From NCBI RefSeq assembly GCF_002095315.1, contig NZ_MLFN01000011.1, positions 1 through 64,000 on the forward strand: DNA of 64,000 nucleotides, in the 5' to 3' direction. The translations under genes were made by a program, and so were the position numbers. The notes below the pieces were generated by a model. It saw only the letters and a program-made list of their open reading frames with translations. It made no database searches and was not told the DNA's origin. Below are positions 46,056-55,084 of the stretch, one piece after another. Origin of the DNA: Pantoea conspicua (GTDB lineage Bacteria > Pseudomonadota > Gammaproteobacteria > Enterobacterales > Enterobacteriaceae). How positions within the stretch are numbered: position 1 is the stretch's first letter; each line of letters starts with the position of its first letter.

Positions 46056-46289
46056 ATGAACTACACAGAGAGCAATACCCTGGCCGTGAAGGAAAATGTC
46101 CACTTGATCCCTCCGGCGTATCACGCCACTGAACAGGACAAGCTGATTTTTCTGGTCGAAGAGCTGATGGAAGCGGGCAAGGAAACCAGTTGCATGGCGC
46201 TGCTGCGTCATCTGGCAGCCGCAGAGAGTGCGGAAGAAGAGGCGTGCTGCCGGGAATTGCTGACTTTACTGATGGCGAAACAGGCGTGA
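46056..46289 (+). CDS. Small protein resembling YmgB/AriR connector proteins
   Basis: A 77-residue acidic protein. After a polar N-terminus, HATEQDKLIFLVEELMEAGK and ALLRHLAAAESAEEEACCRE form two helices in the pattern of the YmgB/AriR/YcgZ family, small regulators of biofilm and acid stress that act through two-component systems. The match is by pattern, not strong identity. ACAGGACA precedes the ATG. It stands alone. Confidence 0.6.
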   Translation: MNYTESNTLAVKENVHLIPPAYHATEQDKLIFLVEELMEAGKETSCMALLRHLAAAESAEEEACCRELLTLLMAKQA

Positions 46290-46617
46290 TGCTGACCGTT
46301 TGCAGCAAAGCGGTGGCTGCGCCCCGTTGCGGGTTACTGATAGCAGGCTGTCACCGCGCCCGCTGATCCTCCGTCCCGGTGCTCCGCCGCTGGCTGGTCC
46401 ATCCCCCGTCAGTGCTGCGCGGCAGCCATTCCTGTCAGGCGACAGTGGCGCGATATCCGGCTGATTAATCCCGCTTACTTTGTTAGTCTCACAGGATGGA
46501 CCGATACGCTTTACCTCAGTCAGAGAAGATTAACACCGCTTGCATTGCGGTGGGATAGCCTGTCTCTCTCCCGCCGGTAAGGCGGGCCTTACCGGCGTTA
46601 ACCCGATAAGGAACCTT
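46290..46617 (+). other. Leader and spacer with an 11-bp stem hairpin
   Basis: About 330 non-coding bases. CGCCGGTAAGG at 46572-46582 pairs with CCTTACCGGCG at 46587-46597 around CGGG, 21 bases upstream of the kinase-like gene's start; it may be a terminator or a leader structure. Nothing else was recognised. Confidence 0.45.
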
Positions 46618-47115
46618 ATGAATCGTGATACCGTGACTCCCGCAACGCTGCACCTGCTGTGCGGCAAAATCGCTTCCGGTAAATCAACCCTTGCTGCCCG
46701 TCTGGGTGCAGAACCGGGTTGCGTGATCCTCAGTGAAGATCACTGGCTGGCTGCGCTCTACCCGGATCAGCTGCAGTCGGTCGCCGACTATATCCGCTGT
46801 GCGGCGTGGCTGAAAACGGCCATGACCCCGCACCTGTTGGCGCTGCTCCGGACAGGTGTCTCAGTGGTGCTCGATTTTCCCGCCAACACCCAGGCGAATC
46901 GTGCCTGGATGAGATCGCTGATCACGCAATCCGCGGCGCAGCACCAGCTGCATTATCTCGACCTCCCCGACGACCTGTGTAAATCCCGTCTGCGTGCCCG
47001 CAATCAGTCAGGCACCCATGCCTTCGCCACCAGCGATGAGCAGTTCGCGTTAATCACCCGCTACTTTGAGCCACCGCAGGAGAGCGAAGGGTTTAATCTG
47101 GTGCGGCACCGTTAA
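46618..47115 (+). CDS. P-loop ATPase/kinase of the small AAA_33 type
   Basis: A 165-residue nucleotide kinase-like protein with Walker A HLLCGKIASGKSTLAARL at residues 9-26 and SEDHWLAALYPDQL following, then a conserved VVLDFPANTQANRAWM and a lid arginine pair in KSRLRARNQSGTHAFA. Such proteins phosphorylate small molecules or nucleotides and are related in fold to zeta toxins and to chloramphenicol phosphotransferase. The start at 46618 follows AAGGAACC. Substrate unknown. Confidence 0.8.
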   Translation: MNRDTVTPATLHLLCGKIASGKSTLAARLGAEPGCVILSEDHWLAALYPDQLQSVADYIRCAAWLKTAMTPHLLALLRTGVSVVLDFPANTQANRAWMRSLITQSAAQHQLHYLDLPDDLCKSRLRARNQSGTHAFATSDEQFALITRYFEPPQESEGFNLVRHR

Positions 47116-47168
47116 CGCACGGCAGCGGATAAGGCTGAGCCTTCCAGTGCCGGATTTAGCCGATGACG

Positions 47169-48062
47169 CTACGCCAGCGTCAGCGCGGCCAGCACGTCAG
47201 CAACCTGCTGAGCATCCGTTGCTGAAAGCGGCAGTAACGGACGCGGCAGACAATCTGGCGCGGTCAGGCCTGCAATGGCCGCCGCCGCTGCCATCACCCG
47301 CAGACTGCCGCCATGCTGACGGAACAGCGCCCATAAAGGTTGCAGCTGCGCATCCAGCGCGCTGACACGCTGATCATCATCCGCCTTCGCCGCCGAGGTG
47401 ATCGCCTGTGCAATCCGGGGAAACAGCCCGCCGCAGACCGAGTACCAGCCATCGCAGCCCGCCAGCAGACCGGTAGCGGCAAATGCATCGCCGCTGACCC
47501 CGATTGAGACCGTCTCCGGCAGCAGGGACCGCAGTTGCGCAATGCGCTCCCGGGCAGCCTGCAAATCTGCAGGTACGCCGGGTATTTTTATTGAGGCAAT
47601 ACCCGGTAGCGCGGCGATGCGGCCAAGCAGCGCATCGGAAAAAGCAAAATGAGTAGTACCCGGATTGTCATAGACGCAGATCGGCACCGAGACGTGACGC
47701 GTCACCGTCTGGTAGAGCGTGAACACCTCGTCTTCCCGCAGTGCCTGATAGCCGAGTGGCGGCAACAGCAACGCCGCCGCACCTGCCTGCTGGGCATCCT
47801 CTGCCAGCTGCAGCACTTCAGTCGTACTGACCGCACCAATGCTAACCATCACCGGAATCGCCTCTGAATGGGCAACCGCCAGTTCGGTAATTCGCCTGCG
47901 CTGGGCGCGGGTCAGATAGGCGTAACTGCCGGTGGAACCCAGCACCCCAAGCGAATCGACCTTCGCCTCCGTCAGCCGCTGCAACAGCCGTAAAAATGCC
48001 GCTTCATCCGGCTTATCCGCCGCAAAAGGGGTCAGGGGAAACGCACTCAGTCCGGTAAACAT
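47169..48062 (-). CDS. Dihydrodipicolinate synthase-family aldolase/lyase
   Basis: A 297-residue class I aldolase of the DapA/NanA family. The Schiff-base lysine is in GIASIKIPGVPA, the catalytic tyrosine in ICVYDNPGTTHF and the pyruvate-binding loop in GVLGSTGSYAYL. DapA itself carries GTTGE at that loop, so this is a side-branch member acting on a keto acid. The start at 48062 follows GGAG by eight bases. It is a single gene; substrate unknown. Confidence 0.87.
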   Translation of the reverse strand: MFTGLSAFPLTPFAADKPDEAAFLRLLQRLTEAKVDSLGVLGSTGSYAYLTRAQRRRITELAVAHSEAIPVMVSIGAVSTTEVLQLAEDAQQAGAAALLLPPLGYQALREDEVFTLYQTVTRHVSVPICVYDNPGTTHFAFSDALLGRIAALPGIASIKIPGVPADLQAARERIAQLRSLLPETVSIGVSGDAFAATGLLAGCDGWYSVCGGLFPRIAQAITSAAKADDDQRVSALDAQLQPLWALFRQHGGSLRVMAAAAAIAGLTAPDCLPRPLLPLSATDAQQVADVLAALTLA

Positions 48063-48232
48063 TGTCACTGCTCCATAATGGGGGATTACCTGGCTGGCTC
48101 ACTCATCTCGTCAGCACAGGGAGATTTCGTTACTGGCCGAAGCATCACGCCGCCCCGCCCGCTATTTTACTGCTGACACCCAAAGGAGGAGGCTGGTCAG
48201 AGAGTATGCCTCTGAACAGGAGGTAAATTACA
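48063..48232. other. Spacer upstream of the small broken gene
   Basis: About 170 bases that carry the promoter of the DapA-family gene on the left and an AGGAGG-rich stretch on the right. No operator was recognised. Confidence 0.35.
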
Positions 48233-48452
48233 ATGTTTGATCTTAATGTGATCCTGCAAAAGCGTTTCGGCATCCCGACACCTGGCCCGCAGCTATGACG
48301 ATTGCCTGGCGGGAGAGGTTGCGGTGCAGATCTGCGACGCTCTGCTGCAACCCGCGGACGGCAGCGCCGTCACGCTTTACGACCAGCAACAGTCTGCCAT
48401 CCCAGGTGGTCAGCGTCAGGAGACCGCCAGCCCCGATTCACGTCAGCTGTAA
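48233..48452 (+). pseudogene. Small unknown protein gene with a frame change
   Basis: AGGAGGTAAATTACA gives an excellent ribosome binding site for ATG at 48233. The first frame reads MFDLNVILQKRFGIP and stops after 21 codons at 48296-48298. Dropping one base near 48276 lets it continue in good codons: HLARSYDDCLAGEVAVQICD, later AVTLYDQQQSAIPG, to TAA at 48450. The joined product is about 72 residues and acidic. I recognise no family. Alternatively only the 21-residue peptide is made. Confidence 0.4.
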
Positions 48453-48690
48453 CACAGTTATGAATTCTGTCACATTTCTGCAAACTGACGTCGCGGGCAA
48501 CATGACCGGGTGAAGATTGCACCTGACGACTAATCACCTGATATTGCTGACTTTATGGCTTCACCCTGTCTGAATCATGCAGGTCACGCATCAATCCATG
48601 CCCTTTTTGCACTTATTTACCGCTGGTCGCTGATCCACTCTTCGATGACAGGCGCGGTAAAAAGCGTCATTCACAGACTGGAGCTCACTG

Positions 48691-50001
48691 ATGCAAACCC
48701 CCTCACCCTCTACGCTTTCCACCCGCGCCCGGATCGGCGCAATATTTCGTGTTACCTCAGGTAACTTTCTTGAGCAGTTTGATTTCTTCCTGTTTGGTTT
48801 TTATGCCACCTACATCGCCCATACCTTCTTTCCGGCCAGCAGTGAATTTGCTTCGCTGATGATGACCTTTGCCGTGTTTGGTGCCGGTTTCCTGATGCGT
48901 CCGCTCGGCGCGGTGGTGCTGGGTGCCTATATTGACAAAGTGGGCCGCCGTAAGGGGCTGATTGTGACGCTGTCAATCATGGCAGCAGGCACCTTCATGA
49001 TTGTGCTGATCCCCTCTTACCAGAGTATTGGCCTGTGGGCGCCGCTACTGGTGCTGCTGGGACGTCTGCTGCAGGGCTTTTCCGCCGGAGCGGAGCTGGG
49101 CGGCGTTTCTGTCTATCTGGCCGAGATCGCCACACCAGGCCGTAAAGGCTTCTATACCAGCTGGCAATCGGGCAGTCAGCAGGTGGCGATCATGGTAGCC
49201 GCGGCAATGGGCTTTATCCTCAACGCAGTGCTGGAAGAGAGCGCCATCCGCGACTGGGGCTGGCGCATTCCGTTCCTGTTTGGCTGCATGATCGTGCCGT
49301 TTATTTTCGTGCTACGCCGCAAGCTGGAAGAGACTCAGGCGTTCAACGACCGTCGCAGCCATCCTGATGTGAAGCAGGTATTCCGCATCCTGCTCGCCAA
49401 CTGGCAGGTGGTGATTGCCGGGATGCTGATGGTGGCGATGACCACGACGGCGTTTTACCTGATTACCGTCTACGCGCCGACCTTTGGCAAGAAAGTGCTG
49501 CTGCTCAGCGCCTCTGACAGCCTGCTGGTGACATTACTGGTGGCGGTGTCGAACTTTATCTGGCTGCCGATTGGCGGCGCGCTGTCAGATCGTTTTGGCC
49601 GCAAGCCGATTCTGATCACCATGACACTGCTGGCGCTGGCAACCTCCTATCCGGCGCTGAGCCTGCTGGCGGCGGCTCCGGGCTTCTCGATGATGCTGGG
49701 CGTATTGTTGTGGCTTTCAATGATCTACGGCCTGTATAACGGCGCGATGATCCCGGCACTGACCGAAATTATGCCAGCCGAAGTGCGGGTGGCGGGCTTC
49801 TCGCTGGCCTACAGCCTGGCGACCGCGTTGTTTGGCGGCTTCACGCCGGTGATGTCTACTGGCCTGATTGAGCTGACCGGGGATAAAGCCTCGCCCGGCT
49901 ACTGGATGAGTTTTGCCGCAGTCTGTGCCCTGCTGGCAACCCTCTACCTCTACCGCCGAACCAGCGAGCGCCTGCCGCAGACCCGTAAATCCTTCAGCTA
50001 A
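48691..50001 (+). CDS. Citrate-proton symporter-like MFS transporter
   Basis: A 436-residue, 12-helix member of the metabolite:H+ symporter family. [20 protein letters not shown] at the first helix, [20 protein letters not shown] and the [20 protein letters not shown] helix are typical of CitA and TcuC, which take up citrate or tricarballylate. It is followed, 10 bases later, by a ModA-like binding protein in the same operon, an unusual pairing. AGACTGGAGC precedes the start. Confidence 0.88.
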   Translation: MQTPSPSTLSTRARIGAIFRVTSGNFLEQFDFFLFGFYATYIAHTFFPASSEFASLMMTFAVFGAGFLMRPLGAVVLGAYIDKVGRRKGLIVTLSIMAAGTFMIVLIPSYQSIGLWAPLLVLLGRLLQGFSAGAELGGVSVYLAEIATPGRKGFYTSWQSGSQQVAIMVAAAMGFILNAVLEESAIRDWGWRIPFLFGCMIVPFIFVLRRKLEETQAFNDRRSHPDVKQVFRILLANWQVVIAGMLMVAMTTTAFYLITVYAPTFGKKVLLLSASDSLLVTLLVAVSNFIWLPIGGALSDRFGRKPILITMTLLALATSYPALSLLAAAPGFSMMLGVLLWLSMIYGLYNGAMIPALTEIMPAEVRVAGFSLAYSLATALFGGFTPVMSTGLIELTGDKASPGYWMSFAAVCALLATLYLYRRTSERLPQTRKSFS

Positions 50002-50011
50002 GGAAACCTGC

Positions 50012-50821
50012 ATGAAACGTTGTTTATTATTCATTGCTCTGCTGAGCAGCGTCGCGGGCAGTGCCTGCGCGCAGACCAAAGAACTGACCGTGATGATCTC
50101 CGGCGGCTTTAAAGCGGCATGGGATAAATTATCACCGCGCTATGCGCAACGTGAAGGCATTCAGATCCGGACCGTCGCTGGCCCCTCGATGGGCAGTACG
50201 CCACAGGCGATCCCGGCCCGGCTGGCGCGGGGTGAATCCGCCGACCTGGTGATTATGGTGGGCGACGCGCTGGGCGATCTGGAAAAACAGGGCCGCACGC
50301 TGCCCGGTTCACGGGTTGAACTGGCCGATTCCCGCATCGGTGCGGTGATCAGTCAGGGTGCAACGCCGGTGACTATCGACAGCGAAAGCGCGCTGCGCCG
50401 CACGCTGCTCAATGCCCGCTCGATCGCCTATTCAGACAGTGCCAGCGGCAAATACGTCAGCAGTCAACTTTTCAGCCGACTGGGGATTGAGGATCAGGTC
50501 AGGGCGAAGGCATTTAAAGTCGAACGCATTCCGGTCGCCTCGCAGGTCGCGGCAGGCAAATACAGCATCGGGTTTCAGCAGGTCAGTGAGCTGCTGCCGG
50601 TCGCCGGGGTCACTTTCGTCGGCGAGTTGCCGGACACATTACAATACACCACCCGCTTTGCCGGTGCGGTGGTCCGGCAGTCCGCGCAGCCGGACGAGGC
50701 GCGTCAGCTGCTGCGCTGGCTCGCCTCGCCCGAGGTTCAACAGGTGGTACGTGAGACCGGGTTGCACCCGATCGTGACGTCGCAGCCGACCCGCGTCACC
50801 CAGCCTGATACTGTTCAATAA
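50012..50821 (+). CDS. Periplasmic solute-binding protein, ModA-like
   Basis: A 269-residue protein. Signal peptide at residues 1-20 (SVAGSACA cleavage); the body resembles molybdate-type class II binding proteins: LTVMISGGFKAAWDKLSPRY, RLARGESADLVIMVGDALGD and a C-terminal WLASPEVQQVVRETGLHPI. Similar proteins occur next to citrate-type transporters and LysR regulators; whether they bind an oxyanion or an organic acid is not known. AAGGAAACC precedes the ATG. Its end overlaps the convergent lysR gene by 26 bases. Confidence 0.83.
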   Translation: MKRCLLFIALLSSVAGSACAQTKELTVMISGGFKAAWDKLSPRYAQREGIQIRTVAGPSMGSTPQAIPARLARGESADLVIMVGDALGDLEKQGRTLPGSRVELADSRIGAVISQGATPVTIDSESALRRTLLNARSIAYSDSASGKYVSSQLFSRLGIEDQVRAKAFKVERIPVASQVAAGKYSIGFQQVSELLPVAGVTFVGELPDTLQYTTRFAGAVVRQSAQPDEARQLLRWLASPEVQQVVRETGLHPIVTSQPTRVTQPDTVQ

Positions 50822-51695
50822 TCAGCGTTTCCAGCTCGACGGCCAGATGCGACAGCGTCCGACCGGTTTTACGCAGCAGACCCACGGTGCGTAAAACCGG
50901 CGGATCGGTCAGCGGCACCGAGGCCAGCGCAGAATGCCCCGAAACCGGCATCGACATCGCGGGCACCGCAGCAATGCCCAGGCCCGCTTCGACCATGCCC
51001 AGCATGGTGGTGACATGCCGGGTTTCGCAGATGCACGCCTTCTCCGGCACGATGTGCGCCAGCGCCTGATCGAGCAGGTTACGGTTACCGGAGGTTTTAT
51101 CCAGCCCGATCCAGGCCTGCTGATAAAATTGGTGCCAGCTCAGGCTCGCTTTCGCCGCAATCGGGTGCTCATGCCGGCAGGCCGCCACATAAGGATCGTC
51201 GCGCAGCGGCAGAAAATGCACATCGGGCTGGCTACGGCCGGAGAAGCTGATACCAAAATCCGCCTGACCGCCTATCACCGCGTCATAAACATTGGCGGCG
51301 CTGCTATCGATCAACTTAACCCGCACCCGCGGATAGCGAGCCTGAAATAGCCGGATGATATTGGGCATGAAGTAATAGGCGGCGGAAGGCACACAGGCGA
51401 CGGTGATCAGGCCGGTACGGGTCATGCTGACCTCACTCAGATCGGCCATCACCTCTTCAAAATCCACCAGCAGCTTGTCCGATCGCTCGGCAAAGGCGTG
51501 TCCCTTTAACGTCAGGGTGACCCGCCGTGTGGTGCGTTCAAAGAGGCGAATACCCAGCACCGTTTCGAGCTTGTCTATTCTGCGGCTCAGGGCCGACTGC
51601 GACAGGCAGATCGAATCCGCCGCGAGGCGAAAATTGCCGTACTCCACCAGCGCGCGGAACGCATAGAGATCGTTGAGATCAACATTAACCGGCAT
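50796..51695 (-). CDS. LysR-family transcriptional regulator
   Basis: A 299-residue regulator with HTH at about residues 5-64 (NFRLAADSICLSQSALSRRI) and a substrate domain starting near residue 92. It is convergent with the citrate-type transporter/binding protein pair and 24 bases downstream of a marR gene in the same direction. Control of the transporter pair is plausible from proximity only. Confidence 0.88.
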   Translation of the reverse strand: MPVNVDLNDLYAFRALVEYGNFRLAADSICLSQSALSRRIDKLETVLGIRLFERTTRRVTLTLKGHAFAERSDKLLVDFEEVMADLSEVSMTRTGLITVACVPSAAYYFMPNIIRLFQARYPRVRVKLIDSSAANVYDAVIGGQADFGISFSGRSQPDVHFLPLRDDPYVAACRHEHPIAAKASLSWHQFYQQAWIGLDKTSGNRNLLDQALAHIVPEKACICETRHVTTMLGMVEAGLGIAAVPAMSMPVSGHSALASVPLTDPPVLRTVGLLRKTGRTLSHLAVELETLIIEQYQAG

Positions 51696-51719
51696 AGTGA
51701 CTTCCTCCTCTTCTGCGCA

Positions 51720-52205
51720 TCAGGCCTCCTCCCGCTCGTCGCCACGCAACGCGCTGAAATCGTTGACGAAACGCTGCAGTAACTGCTCCAGCGCGGCACG
51801 ATCCTCCTCCGGCCAGTGCGCAAACACCCGCTGGTAGATCTGCACCCGTTGCGCATCAATTCTATCGGTCATTGCTGTGCCGGCCGGGGTGATTGCCGCC
51901 TCGTTGATGCGTTTGTCACTGCCATTTTTCTGGCGCCGGACCAGACCGGTCTCTTCCAGCTTCGCCACCTGCCGACTGACGGTGGTGTAATCGCGCCCCA
52001 CCCGATCGGCCAGTTCCCCGACGCCGATCGGTCCGAACCGGCCGACCTGCACCAGCAGTGGGAACAGTGCGCGATCAAGTTCAATGCCAGCACCCCTGAT
52101 CATCGCCAGGTCGCGCTGAGGGCGGTTAAACGCCCCGACAAGGGTCAGTAAGCTGTTGTGCAGTGCATCAAACTGACCATTATGTGTATTTTGCACCTTT
52201 TTCAT
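51720..52205 (-). CDS. MarR-family transcriptional regulator
   Basis: A 161-residue regulator. The winged helix is visible in IGVGELADRVGRDYTTVSRQ and the wing in KNGSDKRINEAAITPAG. The start at 52205 is chosen because GGGA lies eight bases upstream; 52214 and 52250 are alternatives. It is divergent from the quinone-oxidoreductase gene, and an inverted repeat sits in the gap, so it probably represses that gene. Confidence 0.87.
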   Translation of the reverse strand: MKKVQNTHNGQFDALHNSLLTLVGAFNRPQRDLAMIRGAGIELDRALFPLLVQVGRFGPIGVGELADRVGRDYTTVSRQVAKLEETGLVRRQKNGSDKRINEAAITPAGTAMTDRIDAQRVQIYQRVFAHWPEEDRAALEQLLQRFVNDFSALRGDEREEA

Positions 52206-52233
52206 TGACGCCATCCCGAGGCAGGAATAATGT

Positions 52234-52246
52234 GTGTACTCTACAC
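52234..52246. promoter_or_regulatory. Inverted repeat in the marR divergent promoter
   Basis: GTGTA-CTC-TACAC is a perfect 5-3-5 repeat 32 bases before the oxidoreductase start. Short symmetric sites like this are typical of MarR-type dimers. Confidence 0.45.
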
Positions 52247-52277
52247 TCATTTAACCGCTGACAGAAGGCCACCCTCT

Positions 52278-53213
52278 ATGAAAGCAGCCATCATCGCGCA
52301 GTCAGGTGAAAAACCGCACTACGGTGATTTTCCTGAACCCCAGGCGACCGCACAGCAGCTGCGGGTCAGGGTGAAAGCCGCCGCCATCAGCCAGCTGGCG
52401 AAATCTCGTGCGGCGGGCACCCATTACAGTTCAGCCGCGCACTATCCGTTTATTCCCGGCATTGACGGCACCGGCTATCTCGATAACGGCGATCCGGTCT
52501 ACTTTCTGGCGTTTGACGGAAGCTGGGGCAGCATGGCAGAGACCACCCTGGTGCGTCGCGAAAGCCTGATTCCGCTGCCGCCGACGCTGGACCCGGTCAT
52601 CGCCGCGGCGATTGCCAATCCCGGTATGTCCTCGTGGACGGCCCTGACCCGCCGGGCGGCGCTGCGGCCAGGGGAAACGGTGCTGATTAACGGAGCCACC
52701 GGTACCTCAGGTCGGCTGGCGATCCGCATCGCACGCAGTCTGGGCGCCGGGAAAATCATTGCCACCGGCCGCAACAAAGAGACGCTGCAACAGTTACAGC
52801 ACGAGGGGGCTGATATCATCCTGACGCTGGATACGCTGACGACAGAACTGCCCGCACTGATGGCGCAAGGCGTGGATGTGGTGCTGGATTATTTATGGGG
52901 TGAGAGTGCGCTGGCGATCATGGCGGCGGCGGTGCGCGGCGGCGACAAGGTAGTGCGCTTTGTGCAGATTGGTTCGCTGAGCGGACAGGAGATTCCGCTG
53001 CACAGTAAACTGCTGCGTTCATCCGGATTGACGCTGATGGGCAGCGGCCTCGGCAGCGTCTCTGATAGCGAGTTAATCGCCTCAATTGGCGAAATGCTGC
53101 AGGCCGCCGGACCACACCATTTTTCAGTGCCTTTCCGCACACGTCCGTTAAGCGAGGTCGCGCAGGCGTGGGACGAAGACGACAGCCGCTGCCGGACCGT
53201 GTTTACCCTGTAA
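52278..53213 (+). CDS. Zinc-type alcohol dehydrogenase/quinone oxidoreductase family
   Basis: A 311-residue medium-chain reductase. GIDGTGYLDNGDPVYFLAF lies in the catalytic domain, and LINGATGTSGRLAIRIARSL is the NADPH loop. The zinc-binding cysteines of true alcohol dehydrogenases are absent, so a quinone or enone reductase is likely. The start at 52278 follows a weak AAGG. Divergent marR regulator suggests induction by aromatic or electrophilic compounds. Confidence 0.85.
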   Translation: MKAAIIAQSGEKPHYGDFPEPQATAQQLRVRVKAAAISQLAKSRAAGTHYSSAAHYPFIPGIDGTGYLDNGDPVYFLAFDGSWGSMAETTLVRRESLIPLPPTLDPVIAAAIANPGMSSWTALTRRAALRPGETVLINGATGTSGRLAIRIARSLGAGKIIATGRNKETLQQLQHEGADIILTLDTLTTELPALMAQGVDVVLDYLWGESALAIMAAAVRGGDKVVRFVQIGSLSGQEIPLHSKLLRSSGLTLMGSGLGSVSDSELIASIGEMLQAAGPHHFSVPFRTRPLSEVAQAWDEDDSRCRTVFTL

Positions 53214-53239
53214 ATTCTCAATCCGCTTCAGCGCGGCGG

Positions 53240-53668
53240 TTACAGTGGATGCAAAAAGCGCTCAGGATAATCGGGCGTAATCGCCTGCTGGCTGTCGTAG
53301 CGGCCAAACAGCTTATAGCGATTTAAGGCGATGCGGTCGTAAGCGAAATTGCTGATGGCATCAGGGAAATGGCGCAATACGCCGAGGCCGCGCCAGGGTG
53401 CCGGCAGATGCCGCATAACGCGAAATACCGCCTGTGCCCGCAACCAGTGCTGGTCACCGGCGATATAGACAATGGTACTGACGTTCTCTTCTGGTAAGCC
53501 CGCCCAGCGCAGCAGCGCCTTACCCTGCTCGCTCTGTACCGCCGCAAAACGAACCTGCCGCGCCAGCCGATGGCGCAGCAGGAACCGGACCCAGCCGTTG
53601 CACAGCTTACAGACGCCGTCATACAGCACGGCACTCTCACCGGTTTGCAGATAAGGGGGTGATGACAT
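53240..53668 (-). CDS. DCC-family thiol-disulfide oxidoreductase-like protein (DUF393)
   Basis: A 142-residue protein with the family signature VLYDGVCKLCNGWVRFLLRH, where DxxCxxC gives the DCC name, and a C-terminal ISNFAYDRIALNRYKLFGR. The fold is thioredoxin-like; its partners are unknown. The start at 53668 has AGGAG seven bases upstream. It overlaps the kinase gene before it by 32 bases and ends the long leftward PTS operon. Confidence 0.87.
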   Translation of the reverse strand: MSSPPYLQTGESAVLYDGVCKLCNGWVRFLLRHRLARQVRFAAVQSEQGKALLRWAGLPEENVSTIVYIAGDQHWLRAQAVFRVMRHLPAPWRGLGVLRHFPDAISNFAYDRIALNRYKLFGRYDSQQAITPDYPERFLHPL

Positions 53669-54260
53669 CCTGCAACTCCTCAATGGTCGGACATTGAGGT
53701 GAAGTGTAGCTGTTTCTCTCCAGCTGTTGCTGTAACCAGCGCGTGACGGCGGCCTCATCCTGGGCGACAGTGTTGACGGGCAGCACCGGCCCCAGCGCCA
53801 TCGGCTGCGCCTGTTGCGCCAGCTGATGCAGTTCTGGCAGGTATTCCGCACCGGGATGACCGGGCAACCGCTGTGTCAGCCGCGCCTGATAACGCGCCAC
53901 GGCCTCCTCCGGCGTGATCTGCATCCACAGCTCCAGTACCGCGCCAACCCCAGCCTGTTGCAGCCCCTGCTCCAGCAGCGCGCGCGGCTGGAAGCCGAAC
54001 CAGGCGTCAATCAGCCAGATCTGACTGGCTGGTGCCTGGCCGACAATGTTCCAGATCGCCTGATAGGCAGCGCAGCCGAGCTGCCGGTTGCGCTGCCGAT
54101 CCACCGGCGCGAAGCAGGCCATAAAAGGTTCCTTCAGGCTATCGAGTGTCAGGATCGGCCAGCCGAAACGCTGAGACAGCGCCCGCGTCAGCGTGCTTTT
54201 GCCAGAGGCGGGAATGCCGTTGACCAGCACCACGCGCTTTAACGGATTTTTAGTGATCAT
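53637..54260 (-). CDS. P-loop kinase/ATPase in the PTS operon
   Basis: A 207-residue protein with Walker A VLVNGIPASGKSTLTRALSQ at residues 11-30, then TLDSLKEPFMACFAPVDRQR and VLELWMQITPEEAVARYQAR. It resembles AAA_33-type small-molecule kinases. The start overlaps the EIIA stop by four bases (ATGA), so it is translationally coupled to a PTS component. A kinase for a pathway sugar is possible but not shown. Confidence 0.8.
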   Translation of the reverse strand: MITKNPLKRVVLVNGIPASGKSTLTRALSQRFGWPILTLDSLKEPFMACFAPVDRQRNRQLGCAAYQAIWNIVGQAPASQIWLIDAWFGFQPRALLEQGLQQAGVGAVLELWMQITPEEAVARYQARLTQRLPGHPGAEYLPELHQLAQQAQPMALGPVLPVNTVAQDEAAVTRWLQQQLERNSYTSPQCPTIEELQDVITPLSANR

Positions 54261-54694
54261 AAGATGTCGATAACCTCCGCGACGCTGCTGGCCTGGCGCA
54301 ATTTCACCAGCGTCTCCGCATCCTCCAGCAGCGACACGATGGCGCGGATACCCTCTTCGATGTGCGCATTGCTGTCACGGGCACCAAACATAATCACAAT
54401 GTCGGCTTTATCGCTGCCGTCAAAGGAGATCGGCTCAGCCAGCACAATCAGGCTGAAACAGTCACGAATCACCCCGGCCTCCGGCCGCGCATGGGGAATG
54501 GCAATCCCCTCTTCAAACACATAATAGGCACCATGAGCCAGGGTATTGGCGATCACCGCATCCGGGTAGCTGGCGTGAAGATAGCCACCGCTGACCAGCG
54601 GCTCGGCGGCCAGCGCAATCACCTGACGCCAGTCCGTGGCGTCAATCCCGACCTGAATCGCGTTGGCTTGCTGCAATAACTGCTTAATGCTCAT
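54257..54694 (-). CDS. PTS EIIA component (fructose/mannitol/ascorbate type)
   Basis: A 145-residue EIIA domain of the PtsN/MtlA/UlaC fold. The phosphorylated histidine is in FEEGIAIPHARPEAGV. AAGGAG five bases upstream sets the start at the ATG at 54694. It would carry phosphate from HPr to the EIIB subunit encoded further upstream in the same operon. It is separated from EIIB and EIIC by the aldolase and an unknown gene. Confidence 0.9.
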   Translation of the reverse strand: MSIKQLLQQANAIQVGIDATDWRQVIALAAEPLVSGGYLHASYPDAVIANTLAHGAYYVFEEGIAIPHARPEAGVIRDCFSLIVLAEPISFDGSDKADIVIMFGARDSNAHIEEGIRAIVSLLEDAETLVKLRQASSVAEVIDIL

Positions 54695-54703
54695 CACGGC
54701 TCC

Positions 54704-54973
54704 TTAAATCGACTGGCGAATGACATTGCGTAATTCATCGATTTTGACAAACAGCGCATCGATTTCATTGCGGTAGTGACGACTTTTAGCAAATACACTT
54801 AATGCCCGATTATATTCCAGCATTAATTGCTTTTGCGTTTCGCCATTACGCGGATCGATTGCCAGCTTATTTTCCAGTTCGGTTATTTTTTCACGGCTTA
54901 TTTGCGCCAGATGATCCTGCTGATCGTCGTCCGGCTGAACCTCCGCCGGCGACTTTTTTAAGAATCCAAACAT
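54704..54973 (-). CDS. 89-residue helical protein of unknown function in the PTS operon
   Basis: I do not recognise a family. The protein is charged and almost all helical: an acidic linker (EVQPDDDQQDHLAQ) after MFGFLKKSP, then ITELENKLAIDPRNGETQKQ and a second long helix (YRNEIDALFVKIDELRNVIR) that could form a coiled coil. It has no signal or membrane segment. It lies nine bases before the EIIA gene and 111 after the aldolase, and keeps the reading direction. AGGAG precedes the start. A scaffold or regulator of the PTS enzymes is a guess. Confidence 0.65.
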   Translation of the reverse strand: MFGFLKKSPAEVQPDDDQQDHLAQISREKITELENKLAIDPRNGETQKQLMLEYNRALSVFAKSRHYRNEIDALFVKIDELRNVIRQSI

Positions 54974-55084
54974 AGCGTCTCCTGCCCCGAATGGCGCCGG
55001 GGCACCTCAGATTATGGCTTAATTAACATCGGAATGGCCGGTGAACAGACGGGCTGACGACTGTCACGCCCTTATCCCCACCGG

